The notes under the pieces were generated by a model. That model was given only the letters and a program-made list of their open reading frames with translations, made no database searches and was not told the origin of the DNA. A DNA stretch of 64,000 nt from NCBI RefSeq assembly GCF_012926505.1, contig NZ_JABBNT010000003.1, positions 372,001 through 436,000 of the forward strand, in the 5' to 3' direction. Position numbers and translations under genes: made by a program. Shown here in pieces: positions 54,155 through 62,351 of the stretch. The stretch is from Pacificispira spongiicola (GTDB taxonomy: Bacteria; Pseudomonadota; Alphaproteobacteria; UBA8366; Aestuariispiraceae). How positions within the stretch are numbered: position 1 is the first letter of the stretch; every line of letters starts with the position of its first letter.

Positions 54155-54451
54155 TCCCGGCACTCCCTTCCGGATGCGGTCCGGCCTCATGCCGTCAATC
54201 GGCAGGTACCGGACCTCGTCAGTCCAAAAAGGACGCCTCCGTCGTTACGTACACCCATCCAGGTTTTCGCCTGAACAGGATCGGGGCGGGCCGGGAAAGG
54301 CCTCTCCCAATCGCAGGGGCCAGTGGCACGTGCGTCGAGCGTCTTGTGAAACCGCGTATATCCCGAAAGGGATACGGCGAGTAAATCGATTTTTAGCGAG
54401 GAGCCATGCGAAAAATGCATGAGGCGCGCGAAACCGGGCGGGCGGGAACCG
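54155..54451 (-). promoter_or_regulatory. Structured leader of the ornithine decarboxylase gene
   Basis: The 297 bases upstream of the start contain no supported gene. On the minus strand a nested hairpin forms between GGTCCGG and CCGGACC (54215-54209 and 54184-54178), enclosing TGCCG-ATTGA-CGGCA (54204-54190). It ends about 24 bases before the ATG. Another hairpin TATCCC-TTTC-GGGATA lies at 54359-54374. Alphaproteobacterial ornithine decarboxylase genes often carry the speF RNA element in this position. I propose this leader is of that type, but I cannot confirm its consensus. Confidence 0.45.
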
Positions 54452-55846
54452 TCAGTCCAAAATCTTCTTGGACAGGGCCGCATTGCCCCGGCGGCGCAGC
54501 AGATCCGCGGTGTCCGAACTGGTGATCAGTTCGACCAGCCGGACCGTGGTTGCCAGATGCGCCCCGGCTTCCGCCTTATGGTCGACATCGACCTTGGGCA
54601 GGCGCTCGATGATCTTCGCGGCGTAGTTTTCCAAATCCTTGCGCAGCTGGTTCACCTTGCTCTGGCAAGCGGATTGAAGACCGATCTGTTCCGCGATCCG
54701 ATGCGCATCGCCCAGGGCTTGGGCGCGGCGTTCGGCGGCTTCGTATTTCCGTTCGTCGGGGAAGTCGTTGAAGTTCGGCGTGCCGCCGCCCCGGTTCGGC
54801 AAGACGGACAGGATAACCTCCTGCGCCGTCGACAGAACGAGGTTTTCCACCGCGTTGCTGACCTTGCCGCGGCAACCATACATGCGCTTGCCCCATTCGC
54901 CGTCGCGGCGAATGCCGATATCCGACGTGATTCCCTTGAACGCATTGGCGAACCGTTTCGCCTTGGCGACGACGTCGGTTTCCGTCGCATTCGGCTGATC
55001 GGCGGCTTCCGCCACCGCATCGGCGTCGCGCTCCAGGGCGGTGATGACGATCTCACCCGCCACGCCCAGATCCGCGCGCGCGGCCAGCGTATCGTCCAGC
55101 TTCTGGGACAGCGCGCGGAACACTTTCAAGACGGGGAAGGGTTGCAACAGCCGTCCGATCAGCGCCAACAACAGATAGACTTCGCTGCCCGGATTCTGTT
55201 TGGTCACGATGTCGTAGTGTCGTTTGACGACGTTCACATGCTCCTGGCTCAGGGTCAGGATCGGTTTGCGCGGCAGCAGCGACTTCATGGATTCGACGGT
55301 ATCCGCGATTTCCAGCAAGGCGCACATCTCCCGGATATCCTCCAGGCGCCGCGTGCCGCCGATCTTCTTCGCGGCGGCGCGCACTTCCATCGGATCCTTG
55401 CCCAGGCTGTCGTCCCACTCCCGCAGCTTCTGCGCCGCGACCCGCCACAATTGCGACGCCGATTTCTTGATTTCCAACTCATCGGTGCGCTTTTGCGCCT
55501 GTTCGAAGGCGATGGCCGCGTTCTCCCAGTCTTCCCCGGCGATTTCCAGCAACAGTTTCCACATCGGTCCGATCGAGGCCCGCGCGATCCGACCCATTTC
55601 CTTCGGGTCGGGATCCTGAAACACCAGAATATCTTCGAAGGGCAGGCATAACATGCGTTGCGGCGTATAAATACGCGGTGCGCGGATTTCCGCCAAACGC
55701 GGGCGCAGCAAGGCCATGATCGCGTCATGCGGAATGCCGAAGCGGTTTTCGCCCCGGTCCAGTTCGATCTTCGCGGCCAGCATCTTCAGATCCCGCTCGG
55801 GGAGCTGCTCCAGAAACCCGCGAAGCTGATCGGCCGCGCTCGTCAT
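54452..55846 (-). CDS. Conserved-looking protein of unknown function (464 residues)
   Basis: I do not recognise the family. The protein is soluble, mostly helical and rich in charged residues, with a coiled-coil-like segment at about 105-165. The central part contains two scattered cysteines, and residues 310-340 include KRMYGCRGKVSNAVENL. It has no signal peptide or membrane helix. Its start overlaps the preceding gene by four bases (ATGA), so the two form a translationally coupled pair. Base composition matches the neighbours. Confidence 0.75.
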   Translation of the reverse strand: MTSAADQLRGFLEQLPERDLKMLAAKIELDRGENRFGIPHDAIMALLRPRLAEIRAPRIYTPQRMLCLPFEDILVFQDPDPKEMGRIARASIGPMWKLLLEIAGEDWENAAIAFEQAQKRTDELEIKKSASQLWRVAAQKLREWDDSLGKDPMEVRAAAKKIGGTRRLEDIREMCALLEIADTVESMKSLLPRKPILTLSQEHVNVVKRHYDIVTKQNPGSEVYLLLALIGRLLQPFPVLKVFRALSQKLDDTLAARADLGVAGEIVITALERDADAVAEAADQPNATETDVVAKAKRFANAFKGITSDIGIRRDGEWGKRMYGCRGKVSNAVENLVLSTAQEVILSVLPNRGGGTPNFNDFPDERKYEAAERRAQALGDAHRIAEQIGLQSACQSKVNQLRKDLENYAAKIIERLPKVDVDHKAEAGAHLATTVRLVELITSSDTADLLRRRGNAALSKKILD

Positions 55847-56982
55847 ACGTTTTCCTTACGGAAATTGGACAGCTTGTCGCGGGTGCCTTCGTCCAGATCC
55901 GCGCCCAGATTCATTTGGCTGTTGCGGCGCCAAAATGCCTGGCTCTCGCGTAGGCCTTCCCACAGGCTGATCTTATTGCCGACCGCCTCCTGCGGCAGGA
56001 TCGGCAAGTGCTGGCAGAATTCCTCCAGCGTATCGCGCTGGGTGAAGCGGTCCCCGGACCGGGCGGCGGTCCACATGTCCAGAATCCGCTGCCAACCATC
56101 CAAAATATAGGAAACGCGACTGACGGCTTCGGCCATCGCGGTATGCGCCTCGTCGAAGGTTCGCAAGGGGTCGGCCATGTTTTCCGCCATGGAATCGACC
56201 TTGGCGACAGTCGCACGCGCGGCTTCCACCGCGGCGCGGATGGCGGTGCCCGTCCGTTGCGCCATCTCCGCGGTTTCCGGGGGTTCCTGGATCAGCCATT
56301 TCGTCAATTCATTGGCCAGATTTTCCAGATCGACGATGCGAAGGGTCAGATACCCGACCGCGAAACCGTCCGGAGCGCCCAGCGGCGCGATGGTTTTCGA
56401 CCATTTTTCCAGCTTGGCGTAAACCTTGTCGCCGCGTTCGCCGATCGTCTGGGCATAGCCGCCTAAGGCCTCGCGGGCCAATTTCATACCGTCGGGCGTT
56501 GCCAGGGATTCGGCCGTCAGGGACGATGCGCCGGGATGGCTGGCCGCGAGTTGGCGGATGGCGGACAGCACCAAGGCGAACAGCACCTGCGTCGGATGGA
56601 TGCGGTCATTGTCCAATTCCAGTTTCGCGCGCCGGGCCAGAACCGGACCGCCCAACCCGGTCGCGGCGACCCGAAGGCCCAGGGCGCGGATACCCACCGG
56701 CGATACATCGCGCAGTTGCGCCATTTCCTCATGCAACGCCCGGTCGTGCACGGACAGGTTCAGGGTTTCCGGCAGGACCTTATAGGGGATGATATAGGTT
56801 TCGAAGCCGCCGGACAGGCCCGGTATGAGGAATTCCAAGCCGCTTCCGCCTGCTCTTCGCAGCCGGGCATAGCGAACCACGGTTGTGGTGAAGGGCAGAA
56901 AGATTCCACGCTTCAGGAAGGTCGGCGGCAAAAGAGTACCAGCCCCGCCCTTCTTCGCGTTTGATGATCCTGCGCTGTTCAT
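55843..56982 (-). CDS. Conserved-looking protein of unknown function (379 residues), partner of the next gene
   Basis: No known domain is apparent. The N-terminal 60 residues are glycine- and arginine-rich, with KRGIFLPFTTTVVRYARLRR. The middle is helical with conserved-looking LPETLNLSVHDRALHEEMAQL, and residues 240-300 form a coiled coil followed by a tryptophan-rich stretch. Start 56982 is inferred from the extent of meaningful sequence; the frame is open to 57099. Together with the downstream gene it forms a coupled pair of unknown function upstream of the ornithine decarboxylase gene on the same strand. Confidence 0.7.
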   Translation of the reverse strand: MNSAGSSNAKKGGAGTLLPPTFLKRGIFLPFTTTVVRYARLRRAGGSGLEFLIPGLSGGFETYIIPYKVLPETLNLSVHDRALHEEMAQLRDVSPVGIRALGLRVAATGLGGPVLARRAKLELDNDRIHPTQVLFALVLSAIRQLAASHPGASSLTAESLATPDGMKLAREALGGYAQTIGERGDKVYAKLEKWSKTIAPLGAPDGFAVGYLTLRIVDLENLANELTKWLIQEPPETAEMAQRTGTAIRAAVEAARATVAKVDSMAENMADPLRTFDEAHTAMAEAVSRVSYILDGWQRILDMWTAARSGDRFTQRDTLEEFCQHLPILPQEAVGNKISLWEGLRESQAFWRRNSQMNLGADLDEGTRDKLSNFRKENV

Positions 56983-57169
56983 ACCAACCGCCAAGCCCTT
57001 ACGCTCGGTCAACCAATGCTGCCGAGCAAATCCCCGTTTTCCCCACGCCGCCAAGGTCCATTTCAGCTTGGTCCCATGGCAGCCCAAATCCTGTAACACG
57101 ATTTGCGTGACGGAACGAATATGTAATCATGTACGGAACTTAGTCCAGCAAAACGGGTGGTCCGATACC

Positions 57170-57781
57170 ATGACGGCCTCCACCGATTCCGACAGACTGC
57201 CGCCGAACGGTTTCGCATATCGCGATCCCCAAGAGGACGATGCGGCGGCAATCCTTGATCTGGGCCGGACCTTGTTGCTGGAAACGGATCATTATCTGCG
57301 CCTGCCGGAGGAGCGCGCCGGATCGGTAGGGGATGCGCGGGCCCTGATCCGCTATTTCCGTGATCTGCCGGGTGCCGTCATGCTGCATGTCTGGGACGAG
57401 AAAGAGGCCCGCCCCGTCGCGGAAGGGGTGCTGACGCGCGGCGGTCTTCAGCGTATTTCCCATGTCGGAACAATCGGAATCGGCGTATTGAAATCCTATT
57501 GGGGTCGCGGCCTGGGACAGGCCTTGATGGCGACCCTGGAGGATACGGCGCGTTGCAACGGTATTGAACGGTTGGACTTCACGGTGCTTGCCGGGAATCG
57601 CCGGGCGCGCGACTTCTATCGGCGGCTGGGCTATCGTGAGGAAGGTCGCCGCCGCCGGTCCGTTCGATTCGTCGCTGCGGACGGACTGTCCGCGCGGTAC
57701 GAGGATGAAATCGCGATGGCGAAATGGATCGGACCGGAGGACGGGTCCGGTATCGTGGGTCAAGGCCGGGCTAAAGGCTGA
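57170..57781 (+). CDS. GNAT-family N-acetyltransferase
   Basis: The 203-residue protein has the acetyl-CoA binding loop in GVLKSYWGRGLGQALMATLED (about residues 103-123), followed by the DFTVLAGNRRARDFYRRLGYREEGRRRR segment that completes the GNAT fold. The substrate is unknown; such proteins often modify protein N-termini or small amines. It lies 14 bases upstream of the small gene that overlaps meaB, so these three form an operon. Confidence 0.88.
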   Translation: MTASTDSDRLPPNGFAYRDPQEDDAAAILDLGRTLLLETDHYLRLPEERAGSVGDARALIRYFRDLPGAVMLHVWDEKEARPVAEGVLTRGGLQRISHVGTIGIGVLKSYWGRGLGQALMATLEDTARCNGIERLDFTVLAGNRRARDFYRRLGYREEGRRRRSVRFVAADGLSARYEDEIAMAKWIGPEDGSGIVGQGRAKG

Positions 57782-57795
57782 TTGGGAACGGATTG

Positions 57796-58251
57796 ATGGT
57801 TTGGCGATTGTTCGGCGGGGGAAAGAAGAAGGAGGCGGCGCAAAAGGCGCGGCTTCAATCCCGCACGGCCAAATCGCCCGCAGGCAAGGCCGTCCCGCCC
57901 ATGCCCGATATGTCCGGCCCGCCGCCGTCCGACGCTCAGGGTCGGCTGGATGCGGCGACGGTCTTGGCCGCCATCGAATCGGCGAAGCTGGAATTGGAAG
58001 CCCGCGATCGCGCGATTGAGGCATCGACCCGCGCGAAAGTCTGGGACGGCGATTCCACGACTCCGCCGGACGATTTGCGGGATATCGACCCGCAGGAAGC
58101 CGTGGCGCGCAAGAAACAACTGATTCAGGCGGCCCTGTCGGTGCACCGCCTGAAACAATCCGCCTTTTCGGAATTGAGCCGCGAGGAACGCGCGAAGCTG
58201 CGGTCAATGGCCGAAGCGGCGATGGGCTTGGGCAAAAAGGGCCGGTCGTGA
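57796..58251 (+). CDS. Small charged protein upstream of meaB
   Basis: The 151-residue protein has a glycine- and lysine-rich N-terminus (WRLFGGGKKKEAA), a proline-rich stretch (residues 33-46) and a helical C-terminal half. No domain is recognised. GGGAACGGA precedes the ATG at 57796. The end overlaps the meaB GTG by four bases, so the two are coupled. It may be a scaffold or regulator of the MeaB step, but that is inference only. Confidence 0.65.
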   Translation: MVWRLFGGGKKKEAAQKARLQSRTAKSPAGKAVPPMPDMSGPPPSDAQGRLDAATVLAAIESAKLELEARDRAIEASTRAKVWDGDSTTPPDDLRDIDPQEAVARKKQLIQAALSVHRLKQSAFSELSREERAKLRSMAEAAMGLGKKGRS

Positions 58252-59279
58252 GCGGGATTTCCGGTAAAACAGCCGTGTCCGATCCGGCCTTCCCATCGGA
58301 CTGGGCGGAAAAGCTGCTATCCGGGGATCGGCGAATCTTGGCGAAGGCGGTGACCTTGGTCGAATCCACGCGGTCCGATCATCGCGACCAAGCGGAGGCC
58401 CTGATCGCCGCTGTCATGCCGCATACCGGGAAATCGACGCGCATCGGCATTTCCGGCGTGCCGGGTGTCGGCAAATCGACCTTCATCGAGGCGTTCGGTC
58501 AGCATGTGACCGATCTGGGCCATCGCATCGCCGTCCTGGCGGTTGACCCGTCGTCGAAACGGGCGGGCGGGTCGATCCTGGGCGACAAGACGAGGATGGA
58601 AGTTCTGTCCCGCAACCCGGCCGCCTTCATCCGACCTTCCCCGGCGGGATCGACCCTGGGCGGCGTGGCGCGCCGGACACGGGAAAGCATGCTTTTATGC
58701 GAGGCGGCGGGTTTCGACGTCATTTTGGTCGAAACGGTGGGTGTGGGGCAGAGCGAAACCGCCGTCGCCGATATGACGGATATGTTCCTGTTGCTGCTTT
58801 TGCCGGCGGGCGGGGACGAATTGCAGGGGTTGAAGAAAGGCATCGTCGAACTGGCCGATATGGTTCTGGTCAACAAGGCCGATGGCGACCTTGCGGCCCA
58901 GGCCAAGCGCACGGCGGCGGATTATCACGGGGCGCTGCGCCTGTTGAACAAGGTGCAGGCCGACTGGACGGTGCCGGTCCTGCCCTGTTCCGCCCTGACC
59001 GGTCAGGGCGTGGACGAGGCTTGGACCCGTATTCAGGCATTTCGCGACTTGGGGACGGGTAACGGCGGGTTTCAGGCACGCCGCCGCGATCAGGCACGCA
59101 GCTGGCTGTGGGACGAATTGCTGGCCGAACTGACGCAACGGCTGCGCCAGGACGATACCGTGCGCGACATGCTGCCCGCCGTGCAAAAGGCGGTGGCCGA
59201 CGGCGACCTGCCCGCCCCGATCGGTGCGCGGCAATTGGTGGATGCCTTACTGCTGGGGCGGAATGCCCTTCAGAAATAG
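58248..59279 (+). CDS. meaB: MeaB-type GTPase, methylmalonyl-CoA mutase chaperone
   Basis: The 343-residue G3E GTPase protects and reloads the B12-dependent methylmalonyl-CoA mutase. The P-loop SGVPGVGKST is at 69-78, the Walker B-like VDPSSKRAGGSILGDKTRM follows, and the switch ETVGVGQSE and base-specificity NKADGD are later. It begins with GTG overlapping the preceding small gene. The mutase genes are not in the window. The family links it functionally to the cobalamin genes at 8-12.6 kb and to propionyl-CoA metabolism. Confidence 0.93.
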   Translation: MSGISGKTAVSDPAFPSDWAEKLLSGDRRILAKAVTLVESTRSDHRDQAEALIAAVMPHTGKSTRIGISGVPGVGKSTFIEAFGQHVTDLGHRIAVLAVDPSSKRAGGSILGDKTRMEVLSRNPAAFIRPSPAGSTLGGVARRTRESMLLCEAAGFDVILVETVGVGQSETAVADMTDMFLLLLLPAGGDELQGLKKGIVELADMVLVNKADGDLAAQAKRTAADYHGALRLLNKVQADWTVPVLPCSALTGQGVDEAWTRIQAFRDLGTGNGGFQARRRDQARSWLWDELLAELTQRLRQDDTVRDMLPAVQKAVADGDLPAPIGARQLVDALLLGRNALQK

Positions 59280-59290
59280 GGGCCGTTGGG

Positions 59291-60241
59291 TTACAGCGAC
59301 GTGCGCAGGCCGTCCATGGCGTCGACGAGACCTTTGACGATGCCGGGTTCGGTCGCGGAATGGCCGGCGTCGTCGATGATCTTCAGTTGCAGGTTCGGCC
59401 AGACGGCCTTCAGGTCGAAGGCGGAAACCGGCGGGCAGATGACATCGTAGCGGCCCTGTACGACAATGCAGGGGATGTGGCGAATGCGGTCGATCTTCGC
59501 CAGAAGCTCGTTTTCCTCCAGGAACAGGCGATGCGCGAAGTAATGCGCCTCCAACCGGGCGAGCGGCAGGGATGCGCCGCGCAGGCCGATGGACCGGATG
59601 CTGTCCGCATTGGGCCGCAGCGTTGCGCAGGAGGCTTCGAACCGGCTCCAGATCTCGGCGGCCTTGCCATGGATTTCCTCGTCCGGGTTCATCAGGCGGC
59701 GCAGGTAGTTGCCCAGAACGTCGCCGCGTTCTTCCTCCGGAAGGTGGCCGGTGAATTTCGCGTATTCCTCCGGGAAGAACTGCCCCATGCCCTTCAGGAA
59801 CCAGTCGACCTCGCTCTGCCGTCCCAGGAAGATTCCGCGCAGGACAAGCGCGCGCACCCGTTCGGGATGCGCTTCGGCATAGGCCAGCGCCAGGGTCGAC
59901 CCCCAGGACCCGCCGAACACGACCCAATCGTCGATGCCGCGGGCGACGCGCAGGGTCTCGATATCCTCGATCAGGCGTTGGGTGTCGTTGTTGCGGGTTT
60001 CCGCCGACGGACGCGACCGCCCCGCCCCGCGTTGATCGTGCAGGACGATCTTGTAGAAATCGGGATCGAAGAAGCGCCGGTGCCCCGCCGTCGTGCCGGA
60101 CCCCGGTCCGCCATGCAGGAAGCACACGCCCACGCCGTCCGGGTTGCCGCTCTCCTCCCAATAGATACTATGGGGGGATTCCACCTCCAGATAGCCGCTG
60201 TCATGCGGTTCCAGGGCCGGGTAGAGCCTATCTCGGGACAT
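59291..60241 (-). CDS. pip: Proline iminopeptidase
   Basis: The 316-residue alpha/beta hydrolase removes N-terminal proline from peptides. The oxyanion-hole HGGPGSG is at 43-49, the nucleophile S112 in GGSWGS, and the histidine in DDAGHSA near residue 290. The YWEESGNPDG and DQRGAGRS blocks are characteristic of Pip. AAGG precedes the ATG at 60241. The frame is open further upstream but overlaps the divergent nuclease-like gene. Confidence 0.92.
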   Translation of the reverse strand: MSRDRLYPALEPHDSGYLEVESPHSIYWEESGNPDGVGVCFLHGGPGSGTTAGHRRFFDPDFYKIVLHDQRGAGRSRPSAETRNNDTQRLIEDIETLRVARGIDDWVVFGGSWGSTLALAYAEAHPERVRALVLRGIFLGRQSEVDWFLKGMGQFFPEEYAKFTGHLPEEERGDVLGNYLRRLMNPDEEIHGKAAEIWSRFEASCATLRPNADSIRSIGLRGASLPLARLEAHYFAHRLFLEENELLAKIDRIRHIPCIVVQGRYDVICPPVSAFDLKAVWPNLQLKIIDDAGHSATEPGIVKGLVDAMDGLRTSL

Positions 60242-60251
60242 TGGGGGCCTT

Positions 60252-61124
60252 ATGTCGAAAACGTGGTTGGCTGAAAGAGTATATGGACAGTATGCCGACT
60301 GTGCCGCCGGGGCGCAAAGCGGTTTCTCGCGGCGCTCACTTTTGACCGTGCTTGCGGGGGCGGGCGCAAGCGTTGCGGGTCCTATCGCAATCCGCCGGTC
60401 CTTTGCGGCGCCGGAGGCGGCGGCGTCCTTCCTGGCCAGGGTCACGGCGGTCGACGGGTCCGACCGATTGCGGCTGGCGGACGGCCGCAGGGTCATTCTG
60501 CCCCATATTTTGGGACCGGACCGGGACCGGCCCATGCCGCCGCCGACGGATGGCGACAGGCACCGCGCGGCCCAGGCGCTGGCGGATCGGGTGTTGGGGC
60601 GGGAGGTTCGCATCGATCTGGCGGAACCGGGGCAGGATCGGTACGGCAGGCTGCGTGCCCGCGTGATATGCGATGGGGAGGATATGGCCGAATGGCAGTG
60701 TCGCGCCGGGACCGTCCGGGTATTCCCGGAACCGGGCGCTGCCGAGGATCGCATCGCCGAACTGCTGCGGGCGGAAGACGCCGCGCGGACCGCCGCCGCC
60801 GGGCATTGGGCCGACGGTCGTTTCTCGGTCCGCCTGGTAAACGGTGACCCCATGGACGATGAGCAAGAGGCCGCGACGGACCGGTTCGACATCGCATTGG
60901 GCACGATCCGGCGGGTCACGCCGATCGGCGGGCGGTTGCATCTGGAATTCGGGGAGGATTGGCGGACCGATTTCACGGTTGGGCTGGAACCCCGCGCCGA
61001 ACGGTCCTTGCCCGTTGCGAGGGAATTCCTGCCCGGCCGTGTGATCGAGGCCCGCGGCTGGGTCCGTTTCTGGAACGGACCCTATATGGAGGTCGCGGAA
61101 GCGGTCTGTATCAGGCTTCGATAA
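60252..61124 (+). CDS. Staphylococcal-nuclease-like exported protein with degenerate active site
   Basis: The 290-residue protein has a twin-arginine-type leader (FSRRSLLTVLAGAGA, about residues 26-40), an SNase fold with LRLADGRRV and DRYGRLRARV, and an extra C-terminal half of unknown fold. The residues that correspond to the catalytic set are altered. The DGDT loop reads DGSDR, the first arginine is lost (RVIL), and the DxPE block is HILGPD. The last arginine in YGR is kept. It is therefore probably not a nuclease. It overlaps the 3' end of rpoH by 14 bases. Confidence 0.75.
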   Translation: MSKTWLAERVYGQYADCAAGAQSGFSRRSLLTVLAGAGASVAGPIAIRRSFAAPEAAASFLARVTAVDGSDRLRLADGRRVILPHILGPDRDRPMPPPTDGDRHRAAQALADRVLGREVRIDLAEPGQDRYGRLRARVICDGEDMAEWQCRAGTVRVFPEPGAAEDRIAELLRAEDAARTAAAGHWADGRFSVRLVNGDPMDDEQEAATDRFDIALGTIRRVTPIGGRLHLEFGEDWRTDFTVGLEPRAERSLPVAREFLPGRVIEARGWVRFWNGPYMEVAEAVCIRLR

Positions 61125-61995
61125 GCAGATCGTCGGCCCGGTCCACCCGTTTGGCGATGGAGGTCTTCAGTTTCTCCATGGCCCGGTGTTCGAGCTGCCG
61201 CACGCGTTCCTTGCTGACGCCCAGGACCTTGCCCAGTTCTTCCAGCGTGGCGCCGTCTTCCACCAACCGGCGGCGGCGGATGATCGTCTGTTCGCGTTCG
61301 CTCAGTTCCCCGATCGCCTCGCGCAGCCACAGGGACCGGCTTTCGGAATCCTTCAACCCGATGACGACTTCTTCCGGGCTGGGCCCGTCGTCACGCAGGA
61401 AGCCGATCCATTCGGATTCGCCGTCTTCCCCGACATGGGCGTTCAGCGACTGGTCGGACGCGGCAAGGCGGCCTTCCATCTGTTCGACATCGGACACGTT
61501 GACCCGCAGTTCCTCGGCGATGGACCGGCGTTCCTCGTCCGTCATCTGGGTGGCGGAGACATCGGCGATCTTCGCCCGCAACCGGCGCAGGTTGAAGAAC
61601 AGCGACTTCTGCGCCGCCGTCGTGCCGGTGCGCACGATGGACCAGTTGCGCAGGACGTAATCCTGCATCGCGGAGCGGATCCACCAGGTGGCATAGGTGG
61701 AGAAACGCACATCGCGTTCCGGTTCGAAGCGGGCGGCGGCCTGCATCAGGCCGACATTGCCTTCCTGGACCAGATCGCCGGTCGGCAGGCCGTAATTGCG
61801 GAAACGGGCGGCCATGCTGACAACCAGCCGGGTATAGGCCGATACCAGTTCGTGCAGCGCGGTCTCGTCATTCTCCTCACGCCAGCGGCGGGCCAGATCC
61901 AGTTCCTTGTCGCGCGACAGCAGCGGCTGTTTCATCGACTGCCGGATATAGCGAACGTTGGCCCTTTGAGTGGCTGAATCGTCGAAGTGTGCCAT
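61111..61995 (-). CDS. rpoH: RNA polymerase heat-shock sigma factor sigma-32
   Basis: The 294-residue sigma factor carries region 2 (LVQEGNVGLMQAAARFEPERDVRFSTYATWWIRSAMQDYVLRN split over 75-117), the RpoH box QKSLFFNLRR at 129-138, and region 4 with the VSKERVRQLEHRAMEKL helix. The RpoH box sets it apart from RpoD. It directs heat-shock genes. AAAGGAG precedes the ATG. The region upstream contains strong RNA hairpins and could mediate temperature or autogenous control. It is convergent with and overlaps the nuclease-like gene. Confidence 0.95.
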   Translation of the reverse strand: MAHFDDSATQRANVRYIRQSMKQPLLSRDKELDLARRWREENDETALHELVSAYTRLVVSMAARFRNYGLPTGDLVQEGNVGLMQAAARFEPERDVRFSTYATWWIRSAMQDYVLRNWSIVRTGTTAAQKSLFFNLRRLRAKIADVSATQMTDEERRSIAEELRVNVSDVEQMEGRLAASDQSLNAHVGEDGESEWIGFLRDDGPSPEEVVIGLKDSESRSLWLREAIGELSEREQTIIRRRRLVEDGATLEELGKVLGVSKERVRQLEHRAMEKLKTSIAKRVDRADDLLIEA

Positions 61996-62351
61996 GACCC
62001 ATCTCCTTTATCGTTCCGGAGACCCGGTTCGGATCGGCGCGTCGGAGGACCGTCGCCCGGATCGGGTGCTGCATCGGTTTTCTGGTTCGGTCCGGAAATC
62101 GTCGCCAGCAAATCCCCTGTGGCAATCCCCTGAGGCAATCTCTTGAGGGCGGCGCTTCCTGATCGGTCCACTCTCGTCTCTATACGCGAGCTCTATGACA
62201 GTGGACCTACACAATGCTTAAAAAATCCGGCGCCGTCGAGAAACAGGACCGAAAAAGTCCTGTTCCAATTTGGAAACAGTAACGCTTTTGTGACAGCGAT
62301 TACACGCTTTGAAGCGAAGATTCCGCGTTTGGCCGGTGTCGTGTCGCCGGA
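61996..62351. promoter_or_regulatory. Intergenic region upstream of rpoH with inverted repeats
   Basis: No gene is visible in these 356 bases. AACAGGAC (62242-62249) and GTCCTGTT (62257-62264) form a hairpin with an A-rich loop, and TTCCAA-T-TTGGAA (62263-62275) overlaps its end. CGCTT-TG-AAGCG lies near 62310. A CGGCGCCG palindrome followed, on the minus strand, by TTTTTT near 62220-62235 could end transcripts of the upstream gene. I could not identify a sigma-32 promoter with confidence. Confidence 0.45.

Noticed and set aside
54187-54483. 98-codon frame in the ornithine decarboxylase leader as a leader peptide
   Set aside because: It lacks a ribosome site, starts inside the neighbouring gene and has no run of ornithine-linked or arginine codons that would suggest attenuation.
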